33,295 nucleotides of DNA from positions 325,875 through 359,169 of the forward strand of contig NZ_LOPW02000018.1 in assembly GCF_001469875.2 (NCBI RefSeq). The letters are read 5' to 3'. Under the pieces are notes generated by a model. It did no database searches. It was given only the letters and a program-made list of their open reading frames with translations, and was not told the DNA's origin. The position numbers and the translations under genes were made by a program. The stretch is from Haloferax marisrubri (GTDB lineage: Archaea; Halobacteriota; Halobacteria; Halobacteriales; Haloferacaceae). Every line of letters starts with the position of its first letter. Within the stretch, counting starts at the first letter, position 1. Below are positions 1 to 7,614 of this stretch, piece after piece.

Positions 1-1
1 A

Positions 2-682
2 GCGGAGTTCGACCGCCATGTCACGGAAGGCGAATCGGCGATCTGGATTTGGGCGCCGATCATCACGACCCAATGCCCCGAGTGTGGGAACGCACCAAGC
101 TACCACGAAAACAGCGAGTGTGAGTACGACGAGACGCCGCCCGAAGAGTGGTCGGAGGGCCTCGTGGGCTTCAAGCCCGCACCCGTCTTCGACATTTCGC
201 AGACCGAGGGCGAGCCACTCCCAGAACTGGATACGGCGGCGACCGGTGAGGCTGACACACTCGTTGAGGATCTCACTAACATCGCGTCGGACCTCGGCGT
301 GACCGTCCGCATTGTCGATCCCGATGAGTGGCGGCATGGCGAAGCAAAAGGCGTCTGCCAGTCACGGAGTGTCCAAGACCTCACCCCACTCGTAGAAGTG
401 AAGGACCGGGCGAATCGCGCAGACCTCGCGTCGACGATCATCCACGAGTACGCCCACGCGATTCTGCACTTCGACATCACTGACGCGACCGAGCGGGCGA
501 AACGCGAGGTCGAAGCAGAGGCCGTCGCATACGTCGTCGGTCGCTATCTCGGCTTGGATACGAGTGGGTCGGCGTTCTATCTCGCGGCGTGGCAGGGCGA
601 CGAGACGGACGTGCTGCAAGAGCGACTGGGTCGGATTAGCGGGACGGCCGAAGAGATTCTGTCGACACTCGACGCGGTCTGA
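2..682 (+). CDS. ArdC-like protein with ImmA/IrrE-type zinc metallopeptidase domain (5' partial)
   Basis: The reading frame is open from base 2 to a stop at 680-682, so the start lies outside the window; the first internal Met (164) is not the likely start. The visible N-terminal part (AIWIWAPI, then a Cys-rich stretch CPECGNAPSYHENSEC) fits the end of an ArdC-type single-strand DNA-binding domain with a small zinc knuckle. The second half has the zincin motif HEYAH followed by a downstream helix with VEAEAVAYVV, which would supply the third ligand as in ImmA/IrrE-like peptidases. ArdC-family proteins protect incoming plasmid DNA from restriction, and their haloarchaeal relatives usually sit on plasmids. 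No neighbouring gene in the same operon is visible. The assignment rests on motifs; the antirestriction role is inferred from the family. Confidence 0.82.
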   Translation, partial: AEFDRHVTEGESAIWIWAPIITTQCPECGNAPSYHENSECEYDETPPEEWSEGLVGFKPAPVFDISQTEGEPLPELDTAATGEADTLVEDLTNIASDLGVTVRIVDPDEWRHGEAKGVCQSRSVQDLTPLVEVKDRANRADLASTIIHEYAHAILHFDITDATERAKREVEAEAVAYVVGRYLGLDTSGSAFYLAAWQGDETDVLQERLGRISGTAEEILSTLDAV

Positions 683-1426
683 GATCTCTTATCTGTGGTT
701 CAGCTGTTGCGGCTCTGTTGATGCCTCTTTGTCAGCTATATCTTGCCCTGCGACAGAGGGTGTTGAGGAACACTTTACAGGGTGTTGTTTTCGCAGGTTC
801 AGCGGTGAATCACCTGAGACATCGAGAAAGCCTGCTTATCAGCACCACCAATGGCACAGATATTCTTGAAAATTCTACACTAGAGTTGTATTGTCATCAA
901 AAACCTACCCGCTGCAGCACAGCTATCCAAAGCCAATGTACTTCTGAAAAGTTGGGAAAGGGGGCCCAACTAACCCTAAACCGGCCGGGCACCCGGATTA
1001 GGGACTTGCCGGTGTTAACACAGAGGCACCCCGGCATTGTGGATTTCACACATTTATTATTAAATCTATTGATTGAACAGATGTCTCTATAACATCTGGA
1101 GAAAACCAAACACAGTTGCTCGATACGGTCTCTATACAGAGCGGTACACACGAGAACCTCCACGCCAATGCTGCCCATCTTCTGCAGTAGGTCTGTAACC
1201 GTCACGACAAACATGAGCGAGAACACGCGTAACACGCTAGACCGCCAAAGAGCAACTCGTGAACCGCCTTCGGACCCAGTACAGCTTGTGCTCGCCTTCT
1301 TGCGGATGTCCATCGACTACCGGCCAGCACGACCCCGCGACGAAGCCGACGGCGATTGCACACACGAACAGCAACAACAGGCCACTTCGCTCTAATGTGG
1401 CGACTAGTGACGCGCGGCCGCCCCGC
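683..1426. other. Gene-poor stretch with clustered inverted repeats
   Basis: I see no convincing gene in this 744-base stretch. Short open frames exist on both strands but none has recognisable domains. The sequence just after the ArdC-like gene (about 700-740) vaguely resembles haloarchaeal IS ends, which I cannot confirm. Bases 974-1036 hold several nested dyads, listed separately. On the minus strand, a frame ending at 1237-1239 carries a hydrophobic stretch (SGLLLLFVCAIAVGFVAG) just downstream of arsM; it has no ATG of its own and may be a relic of a membrane protein. Confidence 0.5.
974..1036. repeat. Nested inverted repeats
   Basis: CCCTAAACCGG (974-984) pairs with CCGGATTAGGG (993-1003) with one mismatch across an 8-base loop. 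The perfect palindrome GTGTTAACAC (1012-1021) follows, framed by TGCCGG (1007-1012) and CCGGCA (1031-1036). This is unusually dense dyad symmetry for a non-coding stretch. It could be a recombination or replication site, a transcript-end structure, or an IS relic; nothing here decides. Confidence 0.55.
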
Positions 1427-2275
1427 TCAGTCGTCGAGGGTCGATTTCCGGGCTTCGATAGTGGCCGACACGAGGTACTCGCCGAGGTCGCGGTCGGCCT
1501 CCCAGTCGCTGATGAACTCAGTACTCTCGTCCTTGGGTGCGATCTCGACTGCCTCGAAGCCAGCGCGGTCAAGCATCTTCTCGAGCTTTCCGATGGTCGA
1601 GGCCCCGGCGACGCACCCCGTAAGCGAACCGGGGTCCATTGCAACGTCGTCGGGGAACGGCGCGGTCTGGACAACGTCGGAGATGGCGACGTGGCCGCCG
1701 GGCTTGAGGACGCGATACGCGTCGTCGAAGACACGTTGTTTCTCGGGTTCGAGGTTGACGACGCAGTTCGAAATGACGACGTCGACGGTCTCGTCGGCGA
1801 CCGGGAGGTGAGTAATCTCACCGAGACGGAACTCGACGTTCCGGGAGTCGTTCTTTGCGACGTTCTCGCGGGCCTTCGAGATCATCTCCAGAGTCATGTC
1901 GACACCGATGACGTGGCCGTCCGCGCCGACCTCCTGAGCGGCGAGGAAGCAGTCGAACCCCGCGCCGGAGCCGAGGTCGAGGACGGTTTCGCCGGGTGTC
2001 ATCGCGGCGAACGCCTTCGGGTTCCCACAACCGAGGCCGAGGTCCGCACCATCGGCGACCGACGCGATGTCATCGGCGTCGTACCCGAGGCGTTCGCTCT
2101 CGGACTGACTGTCGTCGTCACAGCAACCACTATCGCCCGCGACATCGAGCCCGACGTCGCTACAACAGCCCTGGTCGCTCGATGCGATTCCGGCGTAGCG
2201 TTCCCGTACCAACTGGCGAGTCGCCTCTGGATCGCGGTCGTCGGCTGTCGTGCCAGTCTGGGTGTCGTCACTCAT
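1427..2275 (-). CDS. arsM: Arsenite S-adenosylmethionine methyltransferase ArsM
   Basis: A 282-residue class I SAM methyltransferase. It transfers methyl groups from SAM to trivalent arsenic in the cytoplasm, giving methylated arsenicals. The Rossmann motif VLDLGSGAGFDC and the acidic loop VIGVDMTLEMI bind SAM. Conserved cysteines expected to hold As(III) appear in SNCVVNL and LTGCVAGA. The N-terminus carries two further Cys pairs (QGCCSD near residue 37 and SGCCDD near 50), typical of ArsM. The start at 2275 is chosen because the SAM domain is complete from there and the ATG overlaps the end of arsR2 by 8 bases, implying translational coupling. The frame stays open far upstream, but that part is a shadow of arsR2. 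The arsR2-arsM pair matches the arrangement known from Halobacterium plasmid pNRC100. Confidence 0.95.
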   Translation of the reverse strand: MSDDTQTGTTADDRDPEATRQLVRERYAGIASSDQGCCSDVGLDVAGDSGCCDDDSQSESERLGYDADDIASVADGADLGLGCGNPKAFAAMTPGETVLDLGSGAGFDCFLAAQEVGADGHVIGVDMTLEMISKARENVAKNDSRNVEFRLGEITHLPVADETVDVVISNCVVNLEPEKQRVFDDAYRVLKPGGHVAISDVVQTAPFPDDVAMDPGSLTGCVAGASTIGKLEKMLDRAGFEAVEIAPKDESTEFISDWEADRDLGEYLVSATIEARKSTLDD

Positions 2276-2627
2276 GGGTGCCTCGCAGGTCGTCGAGCGT
2301 TTCGAGCAGCGCCACGGTGGTCTCGGTCGGCTCGTAGTACCGCCAGGAGCCTTCTTTTCGGCGCGTGACCAGACCGGCAGCGTACAGCCGGGAGAGCGCC
2401 TGGCTGACAGCGCTCTGGCTGACGCCAACCGCCGCTTCGAGGTCGCAGACGCAGACGCCGTCGTCGGCGTTCGCGATGCGTCGGAGGAGCTCGTAGCGCG
2501 TGTCATTCCCCATGGCGGAGAGAACTTGGAGGTCAATCGCCATCGCGTCCGCATCGACGTCCCCAAGTGGAGTACAGCAGGCATCGGCGTCGCCTGTGGC
2601 CCCGTCGGCGACAGTATCCTGAACCAT
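2268..2627 (-). CDS. arsR2: ArsR-family metalloregulator (ArsR2)
   Basis: A 119-residue winged-helix repressor. The core has the metal-sensing pair C59-V-C61 inside the recognition region (GVCVCDLEAAV), as in As(III)-responsive ArsR proteins, followed by a DNA-recognition helix (SQSAVSQALSRL) and the wing (VTRRKEGSWRYY). An N-terminal C17-C18 pair could supply extra ligands. Binding of As(III) or Sb(III) is expected to release it from DNA. It is the first gene of a two-gene operon with arsM. An inverted repeat covers its own start codon and upstream region, consistent with autorepression. Confidence 0.93.
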   Translation of the reverse strand: MVQDTVADGATGDADACCTPLGDVDADAMAIDLQVLSAMGNDTRYELLRRIANADDGVCVCDLEAAVGVSQSAVSQALSRLYAAGLVTRRKEGSWRYYEPTETTVALLETLDDLRGTHE

Positions 2628-2661
2628 ATTAGCAATAGCTTATACAAGGAAATACTAATAT
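2626..2661 (-). promoter_or_regulatory. Promoter/operator of arsR2-arsM
   Basis: ATATTAG (2626-2632) and CTAATAT (2655-2661) form a perfect 7-base inverted repeat around an AT-rich core that includes TATAAG on the minus strand. One arm overlaps the arsR2 start codon, so a bound ArsR dimer would block both promoter and transcript start. The role is inferred from position and symmetry. Confidence 0.6.
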
Positions 2662-2730
2662 GTTTCTCTGGCGAGTCCCTCGTCTGCTCCACGTAGAGAC
2701 GCTCCGAGAGAACGTTGAGTACTGTCCAAC

Positions 2731-2761
2731 GGGTTCCAGCGAACCGAAGAGTTCCGAACCC
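2731..2761 (-). repeat. Compound inverted repeat downstream of hcsS
   Basis: GGGTTC (2731-2736) pairs with GAACCC (2756-2761), and the inner GGTTC/GAACC (2732-2736 / 2741-2745) can form an alternative hairpin. It lies between the end of the arsD-arsA-hcsL-hcsS operon and the arsR2 promoter, all on the minus strand, so a transcript-end or insulating structure is plausible. No clear U-tract follows. Confidence 0.35.
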
Positions 2762-2811
2762 AGGGCCCGTCTCGCGGCGAAGAACCCGAGTTCGGACTGC
2801 GAGTGCGTGTT

Positions 2812-3000
2812 CTAACAGCAGTCGTTGCCGGCGTCGCAGGCGTCGCCGTAGTCGACGCCGGTCGCCACAGTGATTGTTTCCGTGCAGTCGTCGAGGAGGG
2901 CTTCGAAGTCCTCTCGACTGCATTCTGTTTTCGCGTCGGCGAGCGCCGCACCGAGGGATTCCGCCGCGGTCAGCACGTCGTCAGCGTCGCTCAACAGCAC
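2812..3000 (-). CDS. hcsS: Small acidic protein ending in Cys-Cys (halo-CC-star protein, short form)
   Basis: A 62-residue acidic protein with cysteines at TECSRED, DDCTET, DACDAG and the extreme C-terminus NDCC. The start is a GTG at 3000, inside the last codons of hcsL, with a 10-base overlap; no ATG fits. The overlap and shared strand make it the last gene of the arsD-arsA-hcsL operon. I recall such C-terminal CC proteins in haloarchaeal annotation as HcsS and HcsL. The function is unknown; a paired C-terminal thiol in an arsenic operon suggests binding or handing over trivalent arsenic or another soft metal, which is inference. Confidence 0.7.
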   Translation of the reverse strand: MLLSDADDVLTAAESLGAALADAKTECSREDFEALLDDCTETITVATGVDYGDACDAGNDCC

Positions 3001-3359
3001 CCACCCCCAATCGACTGCGCGAACGCCTGCCCGGTGCGTTCGCTTACGATCTCGTCCGTCTCGGCGAGTAAGCTCTCGAACGCCTCGCGAGCCTCGCGGT
3101 GTTGCCTGACAGACTCGAGTTCCGAGAGGTCCTTCTGGATGCTCCGGAGTTCGCTCATGAGCGACGTGTCGAACTCGCCGTTTTGGAGTTCGCGCTCGGT
3201 CTCCCGGTACGCATCCAATAGTTCCTGAGCCTCGGCGTCAGCTTCGAGTGCCTCCCGTGCTTCGACCAACTCCTGATAACGTTCACACGTGAGGAGTTCG
3301 TCGACGAACGCTTCGAGTTCCGTCTCGACGTCCGCGGTCTCGACCAGGGGGTCGCTCAC
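2991..3359 (-). CDS. hcsL: YlbF/YmcA-like helical protein ending in Cys-Cys (halo-CC-star protein, long form)
   Basis: A 122-residue, almost entirely helical and acidic protein that resembles the Com_YlbF family (ELVEAREALEADAEAQELLD). It ends in GGGCC followed directly by the stop, and one more cysteine lies in LLTCERYQ. The ATG overlaps the end of arsA by 4 bases, so the two are translationally coupled. YlbF-family proteins act as adaptor subunits of larger complexes, and in Bacillus the complex carries Fe-S clusters. Here the terminal Cys pair suggests a metal or arsenite carrier working with ArsA and ArsD. The family call is moderate and the function is inferred from context. Confidence 0.75.
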   Translation of the reverse strand: MSDPLVETADVETELEAFVDELLTCERYQELVEAREALEADAEAQELLDAYRETERELQNGEFDTSLMSELRSIQKDLSELESVRQHREAREAFESLLAETDEIVSERTGQAFAQSIGGGCC

Positions 3360-5290
3360 GACACCGTCACCTCCTCGCGGTCGTCCTCGAGCAGACGAGC
3401 CAATCCCGTGACCTCCGTGCCGAACTCGCGGAGGTCGTCGAGGCCGACGGGTTCCTCCTGACGCAACGGTGCGAGCATCATCGGTACGTCGAACCGCTCT
3501 TTAATCTCCGTAAGGTACTCCCCTTGCTGTGCGCGTCGGTTCTCGAAGAACGCGTTGTTGCCGTCGTCTTTCGGGAGCAGGTAGTTCGCCACCACGAGCG
3601 ACGTCTCGATCCCGACCTGGTCCTTGAGGTCCATCGCGGCACGGTACGCCTCCATCATAGGGGTGAACTCGGGGTACATCACGAACGCGAAGGAACTCCG
3701 ACTGGAGTCCTGCATCGTATCGATGACCTCGTCGTACTTCCCACCGTTCGCGGGTGCAGCACCCTTCGTGAGCGACCCGAGATCCATGAATCCCTTCCAG
3801 TCCGACGGTAACTCCAGCAACCGCAACGTGTGCCCGGTCGGGGCCGTGTCGAACACGACAACGTCGTAGCCGTCCTCCTCGAAGTAGCTCACAAACTTCT
3901 CGAGGGCTGCCATCTCCTCAGCACACGGCGATTCCAGTTCCTCCTCGACGTTCGCGATGGCCGCCTCCACGTCGATCTGCGTGTCGTCTTTCTCGGCGTA
4001 CATCTCACGAACGTGATCGAGGACTTGCGTCCGGTACTCCTCGAGCGCGCGCTCCTGGTCGATGCGGGCCGCATCGAGGTTCGCCTGCCCGACGGACGTC
4101 GGTTCGTGGCTGACAGGTTGCTCGAAGATGTCCGCGAGGTGCGCGGCCGGATCCGTGGTCACGACGAGCGTCTCGTAGCCCGCTTCCGCGAGCGAGACTG
4201 CGGTCGTTGACGCGATCGTACTCTTCCCGACACCACCTTTGCCAGTAAAGAACAGGTACCGTGTGTCTTCGACGGGAGCGAGTTCCTCGGCGACCGCGTC
4301 CGAGGCGGTGAGTGAGTCGAAGTCGACAGCTTCGTGGTCACTCGCGCGTCGCGTCGCCGCATCAACATCGACGGTCGCCTCGTCGCCGTCGTAGAGGACG
4401 CCACCGACGTCAGAGAGCAGTTCGAGACCCGCGATTTCTCCGGGCTGGAGTGGGTACGTCGCGAGCGCCTGGCGCTCGAATGTCGACTCCACGCGGTCGA
4501 TGACGGCCTGTTCGTCCGCGCGCTTGCCCTCGAAGAACGGGTCGTCGCACACTGACTCCGGCAGGTAGCCGTTGACGACGAGGAGTTGAGATTCGATGCC
4601 GAGTTCAGCGAGGTCGCTCGTACTCCGCTCTATCTCGTCGATCGACGACGATTCAGGTTTCCCGACGAACGCGAACGACGTCTGAGACTCATCAGAGAGC
4701 GTGTCGATGGCCCGCTCGTAGTCCGCTTTCTTGTCGTCCATCGACGCCGCGGGTCCAATGCACGTCGAACCGCCCTTCTCGAGTTCCGCGTTCCAGTCGG
4801 ACGGCAGTTCCATCAACCGAATGGTGTGTCCGGTGGGTGCGGTATCGAAGACGACGACGTCGTACTCGGGGCTGTCCATGAAGTCGACGAAGTTGTCGAA
4901 CGCCGCAATCTCCTCGACGCACGGACTGTTGAGCTGCTCTTCGACAGTCTCGATCTCCTCGTCGTCGAGGAGTGCCCGCATCGGTTCGATGGTCTCCTGA
5001 CGGTACTCTTCGGCAGCGACGTCGGGGTCGATTTCGATGGCCGAGAGGTTCGGGACATCGTCGATGCCGGTGACCTCGTGGCCGATATCCTGATTGAAGA
5101 TGTCGGAGAGGTTCGGCGCAGGGTCGGTCGTCACGAGCAGTGTCTCGTAGTCGTTGTCGGCGAGCCACGTCGCGGTCGCGCAGCTGACAGTGCTCTTGCC
5201 GACGCCGCCTTTCCCGCTGAAGAAGACGAACTCGGTCTCTTCGCTCGTCGGCTCGACGACGGCACGTGCGGCAGTATCGCTTTGTCTCAT
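3356..5290 (-). CDS. arsA: Arsenite-stimulated ATPase ArsA (two-domain)
   Basis: A 644-residue pseudo-dimeric ATPase that drives arsenite or antimonite export with an ArsB-type membrane partner. Both halves carry the deviant P-loop GKGGVGKST (residues 26-34 and again near 350) and the signature DTAPTGHT. The three cysteines that bind the metalloid in E. coli ArsA have counterparts here: SPCVEE and STCIGPA in the first half and SPCAEE in the second. The length is normal for a full ArsA. The start at 5290 lies 3 bases after the arsD stop, and the 3' end overlaps hcsL. No arsB or acr3 gene is in the window, so the pump must be elsewhere or the ATPase works with another partner. Confidence 0.96.
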   Translation of the reverse strand: MRQSDTAARAVVEPTSEETEFVFFSGKGGVGKSTVSCATATWLADNDYETLLVTTDPAPNLSDIFNQDIGHEVTGIDDVPNLSAIEIDPDVAAEEYRQETIEPMRALLDDEEIETVEEQLNSPCVEEIAAFDNFVDFMDSPEYDVVVFDTAPTGHTIRLMELPSDWNAELEKGGSTCIGPAASMDDKKADYERAIDTLSDESQTSFAFVGKPESSSIDEIERSTSDLAELGIESQLLVVNGYLPESVCDDPFFEGKRADEQAVIDRVESTFERQALATYPLQPGEIAGLELLSDVGGVLYDGDEATVDVDAATRRASDHEAVDFDSLTASDAVAEELAPVEDTRYLFFTGKGGVGKSTIASTTAVSLAEAGYETLVVTTDPAAHLADIFEQPVSHEPTSVGQANLDAARIDQERALEEYRTQVLDHVREMYAEKDDTQIDVEAAIANVEEELESPCAEEMAALEKFVSYFEEDGYDVVVFDTAPTGHTLRLLELPSDWKGFMDLGSLTKGAAPANGGKYDEVIDTMQDSSRSSFAFVMYPEFTPMMEAYRAAMDLKDQVGIETSLVVANYLLPKDDGNNAFFENRRAQQGEYLTEIKERFDVPMMLAPLRQEEPVGLDDLREFGTEVTGLARLLEDDREEVTVS

Positions 5291-5293
5291 CAG

Positions 5294-5623
5294 TCAGGCC
5301 TCCGGCGCGGACTCACGGTCGGTGACCGCGGCTTTGAGGGCGTTGTAGGAGAGGTACTCAGACTTGGCGACGATTTCATCGTCGACAATCGTGATCGGGA
5401 GAATTGACGGGCCGTGTTCTTCGACGAGGTCGTAGATACGCTGCGTCTCGAGGAACTGGTCGATGTCGTGTTGCATATTCGCTCGGGAGACATCGAGGTC
5501 GTCAATCTCGGTCTCGAGCTGGTCGAGGGCCGCGCTGACTTCGACGAGCTCGTCGTCGGGGTCCGGGCCACAGACGCCCGTTGAGCAACACATCGCTTCT
5601 TCGTACAGTGTGAGTTCAGTCAT
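5294..5623 (-). CDS. arsD: Arsenic metallochaperone ArsD
   Basis: A 109-residue thioredoxin-fold metallochaperone that passes As(III) or Sb(III) to ArsA in the cytoplasm. Cysteines 12, 13 and 18 (MCCSTGVCGP) match the three functional cysteines of plasmid R773 ArsD. The ending (SILPITIVDDEIV, then YLSYNALKAA) is also typical. The frame continues upstream to 5788, but the family start is the ATG at 5623, right before TELTLYEEAMCC. It is the first gene of the minus-strand operon arsD-arsA-hcsL-hcsS and diverges from arsR. Confidence 0.95.
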   Translation of the reverse strand: MTELTLYEEAMCCSTGVCGPDPDDELVEVSAALDQLETEIDDLDVSRANMQHDIDQFLETQRIYDLVEEHGPSILPITIVDDEIVAKSEYLSYNALKAAVTDRESAPEA

Positions 5624-5937
5624 GAGTTGGATTGAGTCGTGTTTCAATTGTCGTCTGGAACGGCTGCCCGGTGAGTGGCTCTCACCAGCATCACAACCGC
5701 CCCATTCATCTGAGCAGTTACTCAAACATTTGGATAAATCTTCGGATTTCAGATAAGCCAAATAGTGAGCGAGATCGCCACAATACATGGAGTATATACG
5801 AGTTATACGAGCATATTTCGAATGAGCTTGGCGTTAGTACGTATTTGCTATTGCTCAAGTATCTCGACTCATTTGAATCGGTATTCATCTACAGCACACC
5901 CAGAAGTCTTAATGAAGTACCCACTCAATTCGAACCG
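5624..5937. promoter_or_regulatory. Divergent arsD / arsR intergenic region
   Basis: This AT-rich 314-base spacer must hold both promoters. Dyads include AAATC-TTCG-GATTT (5736-5749) and a wider ATTTGG (5728-5733) / CCAAAT (5758-5763) pair. Related 12-mers ATTTGAATCGGT (about 5871) and ATTCGAACCGAT (about 5929) lie close to the arsR start as an imperfect direct repeat. These are candidate ArsR operators; no single TATA box stands out. Confidence 0.5.
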
Positions 5938-6330
5938 ATGTCTTCCACCGATCGGCTCCAGCGATACCTCGCCGACGAACGCGGCGGATGTGGCGACGAA
6001 GCGGTCAACGAACGCCTCGCGGAACTCGAGGAACTGCACGTCGCCGCAGGTGGCCCGGAGCTCGACGACGATCTCAACCTGCTCGGAGCGCTCGCAAACG
6101 AAACCCGATACAAAATCGTCCGCATCCTCCACGTCGCCGATGACGAACTCTGTGTCTGCGAGTTCAGCCCGCTCCTCGACGTCAGCGACAGCGCCATCAG
6201 CCACGCACTCTCTAAGCTCACCGACGCCGGGCTCGTCACTCGACGGAAAGACGGCAAGTGGCGGAAATATCGTCCAACTCCTCGTGCCACTGCGGCACTC
6301 GTCGCACTCGACGGTTCCCGACAACTATGA
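5938..6330 (+). CDS. arsR: ArsR-family metalloregulator (ArsR1)
   Basis: A 130-residue winged-helix repressor with the thiol sensor C72-V-C74 (ELCVCEFSPLL), a recognition helix (SDSAISHALSKL) and a wing (VTRRKDGKWRKY). A further Cys lies at residue 18. It probably represses the divergent arsDA operon and its own arsR-arsC unit until arsenite binds. The frame is open back to 5632, but the upstream part is AT-rich promoter DNA, so the ATG at 5938 is chosen. It is clearly paralogous to the regulator encoded with arsM, so the locus has two metalloregulators. Confidence 0.92.
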   Translation: MSSTDRLQRYLADERGGCGDEAVNERLAELEELHVAAGGPELDDDLNLLGALANETRYKIVRILHVADDELCVCEFSPLLDVSDSAISHALSKLTDAGLVTRRKDGKWRKYRPTPRATAALVALDGSRQL

Positions 6331-6410
6331 ACCGCTCACCGTCGAGCCTCGATCAGCTATTGAGTGGACTATTGTCTATGGAAGCCAACATACAAACGGT
6401 CAAGTAAGCC

Positions 6411-6860
6411 ATGGAAAGTCAGAGTGGTATGGAAGAACCCACGAAAAAGCTCGGGTTCGTGTGCGTACAGAACGCGGGGCGGAGTCAGATGTCCGCAGCG
6501 TTCGCCGAGCGCGAACGCGACGAACGAACTCTCGGCGATCACGTTGCGGTCGTTACCGGTGGTACGCATCCCGCCGACAGCGTCCACGACGAAATCGTCG
6601 CCGTCATGGATGAGGTCGGCATCGACGTGTCCAACCGGACGCCACGAGAGGTATCGACGGAAACCCTGGAGTCGTGCGACGTCGTTGCGACGATGGGGTG
6701 TTCGACGCTCGAACTCGACGCAGAACGAGTCGAGATTCGTGATTGGAACCTCGATGACCCCCACGGTCAAGACATCGAACGTGTCCGGGAGATTCGCGAT
6801 GAGATCGAGACGCGAGTCCAAGACTTGTTTGACGAGTTCGTCGGCGATACCGAGTACTGA
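6411..6860 (+). CDS. arsC: Arsenate reductase ArsC, low-molecular-weight phosphatase fold
   Basis: A 149-residue protein that reduces arsenate to arsenite by a cysteine relay. The phosphatase loop is CVQNAGRS with nucleophile C18 and R24. Further cysteines C89 and C97 (SCDVVATMGCS) can form the relay disulfide, as in thioredoxin-coupled enzymes. The general-acid segment DWNLDDPHG is also present. The start could be 6411 or the in-frame ATG at 6429; the longer form is given. It follows arsR by 80 bases on the same strand, matching the arsR-arsC order of Halobacterium plasmid clusters. A plain tyrosine phosphatase is unlikely because of the extra cysteines and the context. Confidence 0.9.
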   Translation: MESQSGMEEPTKKLGFVCVQNAGRSQMSAAFAERERDERTLGDHVAVVTGGTHPADSVHDEIVAVMDEVGIDVSNRTPREVSTETLESCDVVATMGCSTLELDAERVEIRDWNLDDPHGQDIERVREIRDEIETRVQDLFDEFVGDTEY

Positions 6861-7169
6861 CAGGCTGACCGAGTCGGCCGAGCGTATCGGTATCTTGGGC
6901 TGATCGGCCCGATCAGCTGCTGTACGATTGCGGATGAACAACTGAGCGGCTATTGCTGCATTCACCCTCTGTATCGGCCACGCGGGTTGTGACAGATCTC
7001 AGGGACACTTCGATGCCTCACAGCAAGTAGCTCACCTGTATTGACTGCAGGACAATCAAGACAGGACAGCACAACGAATCCGACCTGATTCTGTATCACC
7101 TGTCACTCCGTTCGACAGCGTAGTTTTTCCATGCGCCCGAAGGGGTGCGCGCATTGCGCGCTGGCTACC
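6861..7169. other. Spacer with a strong palindrome after arsC
   Basis: No gene is recognised in these 309 bases. A perfect 19-base inverted repeat GCTGATCGG-C-CCGATCAGC occupies 6899-6917, about 40 bases after the arsC stop; it has no U-tract, so it is a weak terminator candidate or a protein site. GCGCGC-ATT-GCGCGC (7147-7161) lies just before the SWIM gene start. Confidence 0.5.
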
Positions 7170-7577
7170 ATGACTCCAGTACTACCAGAGTTCGACCCAC
7201 CTGTACGCGTCCTCAAGCGGGCGCAGTACGAGGCGTTCGCGTTCGAACTCCTCGACGGCGATGTCCGTGTACGCAACGAGAGCTATGCTGACCCAACCGC
7301 GCACGAGTACCGCGTTCGCATTCGGGATGGTGTGCCCGACTCGTGTTCATGTCCGGCTGACGCAAGTAGTGACGGTCCGTGTAAACATCGGGTTGCGGTC
7401 GCGATTCGCCCACGAATACTCGACCTCGCCATCCAGATGCGCGTCGTCGCAGATGGTGGGTCAACATCACGCGGCGATGACGACACAGCAGACCTGCCCT
7501 GCGAGTGTGAACAGCTCTCTGAAGCTCTTCCTTGTTGGAACTGTATCGACGCTGGGCGGCGTGACCTGTCTGAGTAG
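7170..7577 (+). CDS. SWIM zinc-finger protein
   Basis: A 135-residue protein with a SWIM-type zinc motif: C59-x-C61, then C71-x-H73 (SCSCPADASSDGPCKH). SWIM domains bind DNA or proteins. The N-terminal part (VLKRAQYEAFAFELLDGDV) and a second Cys cluster near the C-terminus (CECEQL and CWNC) are typical of a haloarchaeal family of unknown role, often on plasmids. The start is the ATG at 7170, because the upstream extension (from 7131) reads through the GCGCGC dyad and has no family character. It stands alone, convergent with the small gene that follows. Confidence 0.8.
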   Translation: MTPVLPEFDPPVRVLKRAQYEAFAFELLDGDVRVRNESYADPTAHEYRVRIRDGVPDSCSCPADASSDGPCKHRVAVAIRPRILDLAIQMRVVADGGSTSRGDDDTADLPCECEQLSEALPCWNCIDAGRRDLSE

Positions 7578-7614
7578 TCGTTGGTGAGAGTTTCGTACGT
7601 CAACCAGTCACTCG

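Noticed and set aside
974-1003. TTAGGG/CCCTAA as telomere-like repeat
   Set aside because: It occurs once on each arm of a hairpin rather than as a tandem array, so the resemblance is a coincidence.
1259-2368. Long plus-strand frame of 369 codons across arsM and arsR2
   Set aside because: It is the antisense shadow of two well-supported genes; composition is Arg/Val/Asp-rich without domain motifs, typical of GC-rich haloarchaeal DNA.
4586-5407. Plus-strand frame of 273 codons opposite arsA and arsD
   Set aside because: Antisense shadow; arsA and arsD motifs on the minus strand are unambiguous.
5632-5937. N-terminal extension of arsR
   Set aside because: Frame is open, but the translated part is low-complexity, AT-rich promoter sequence; ArsR proteins start near the ATG at 5938.
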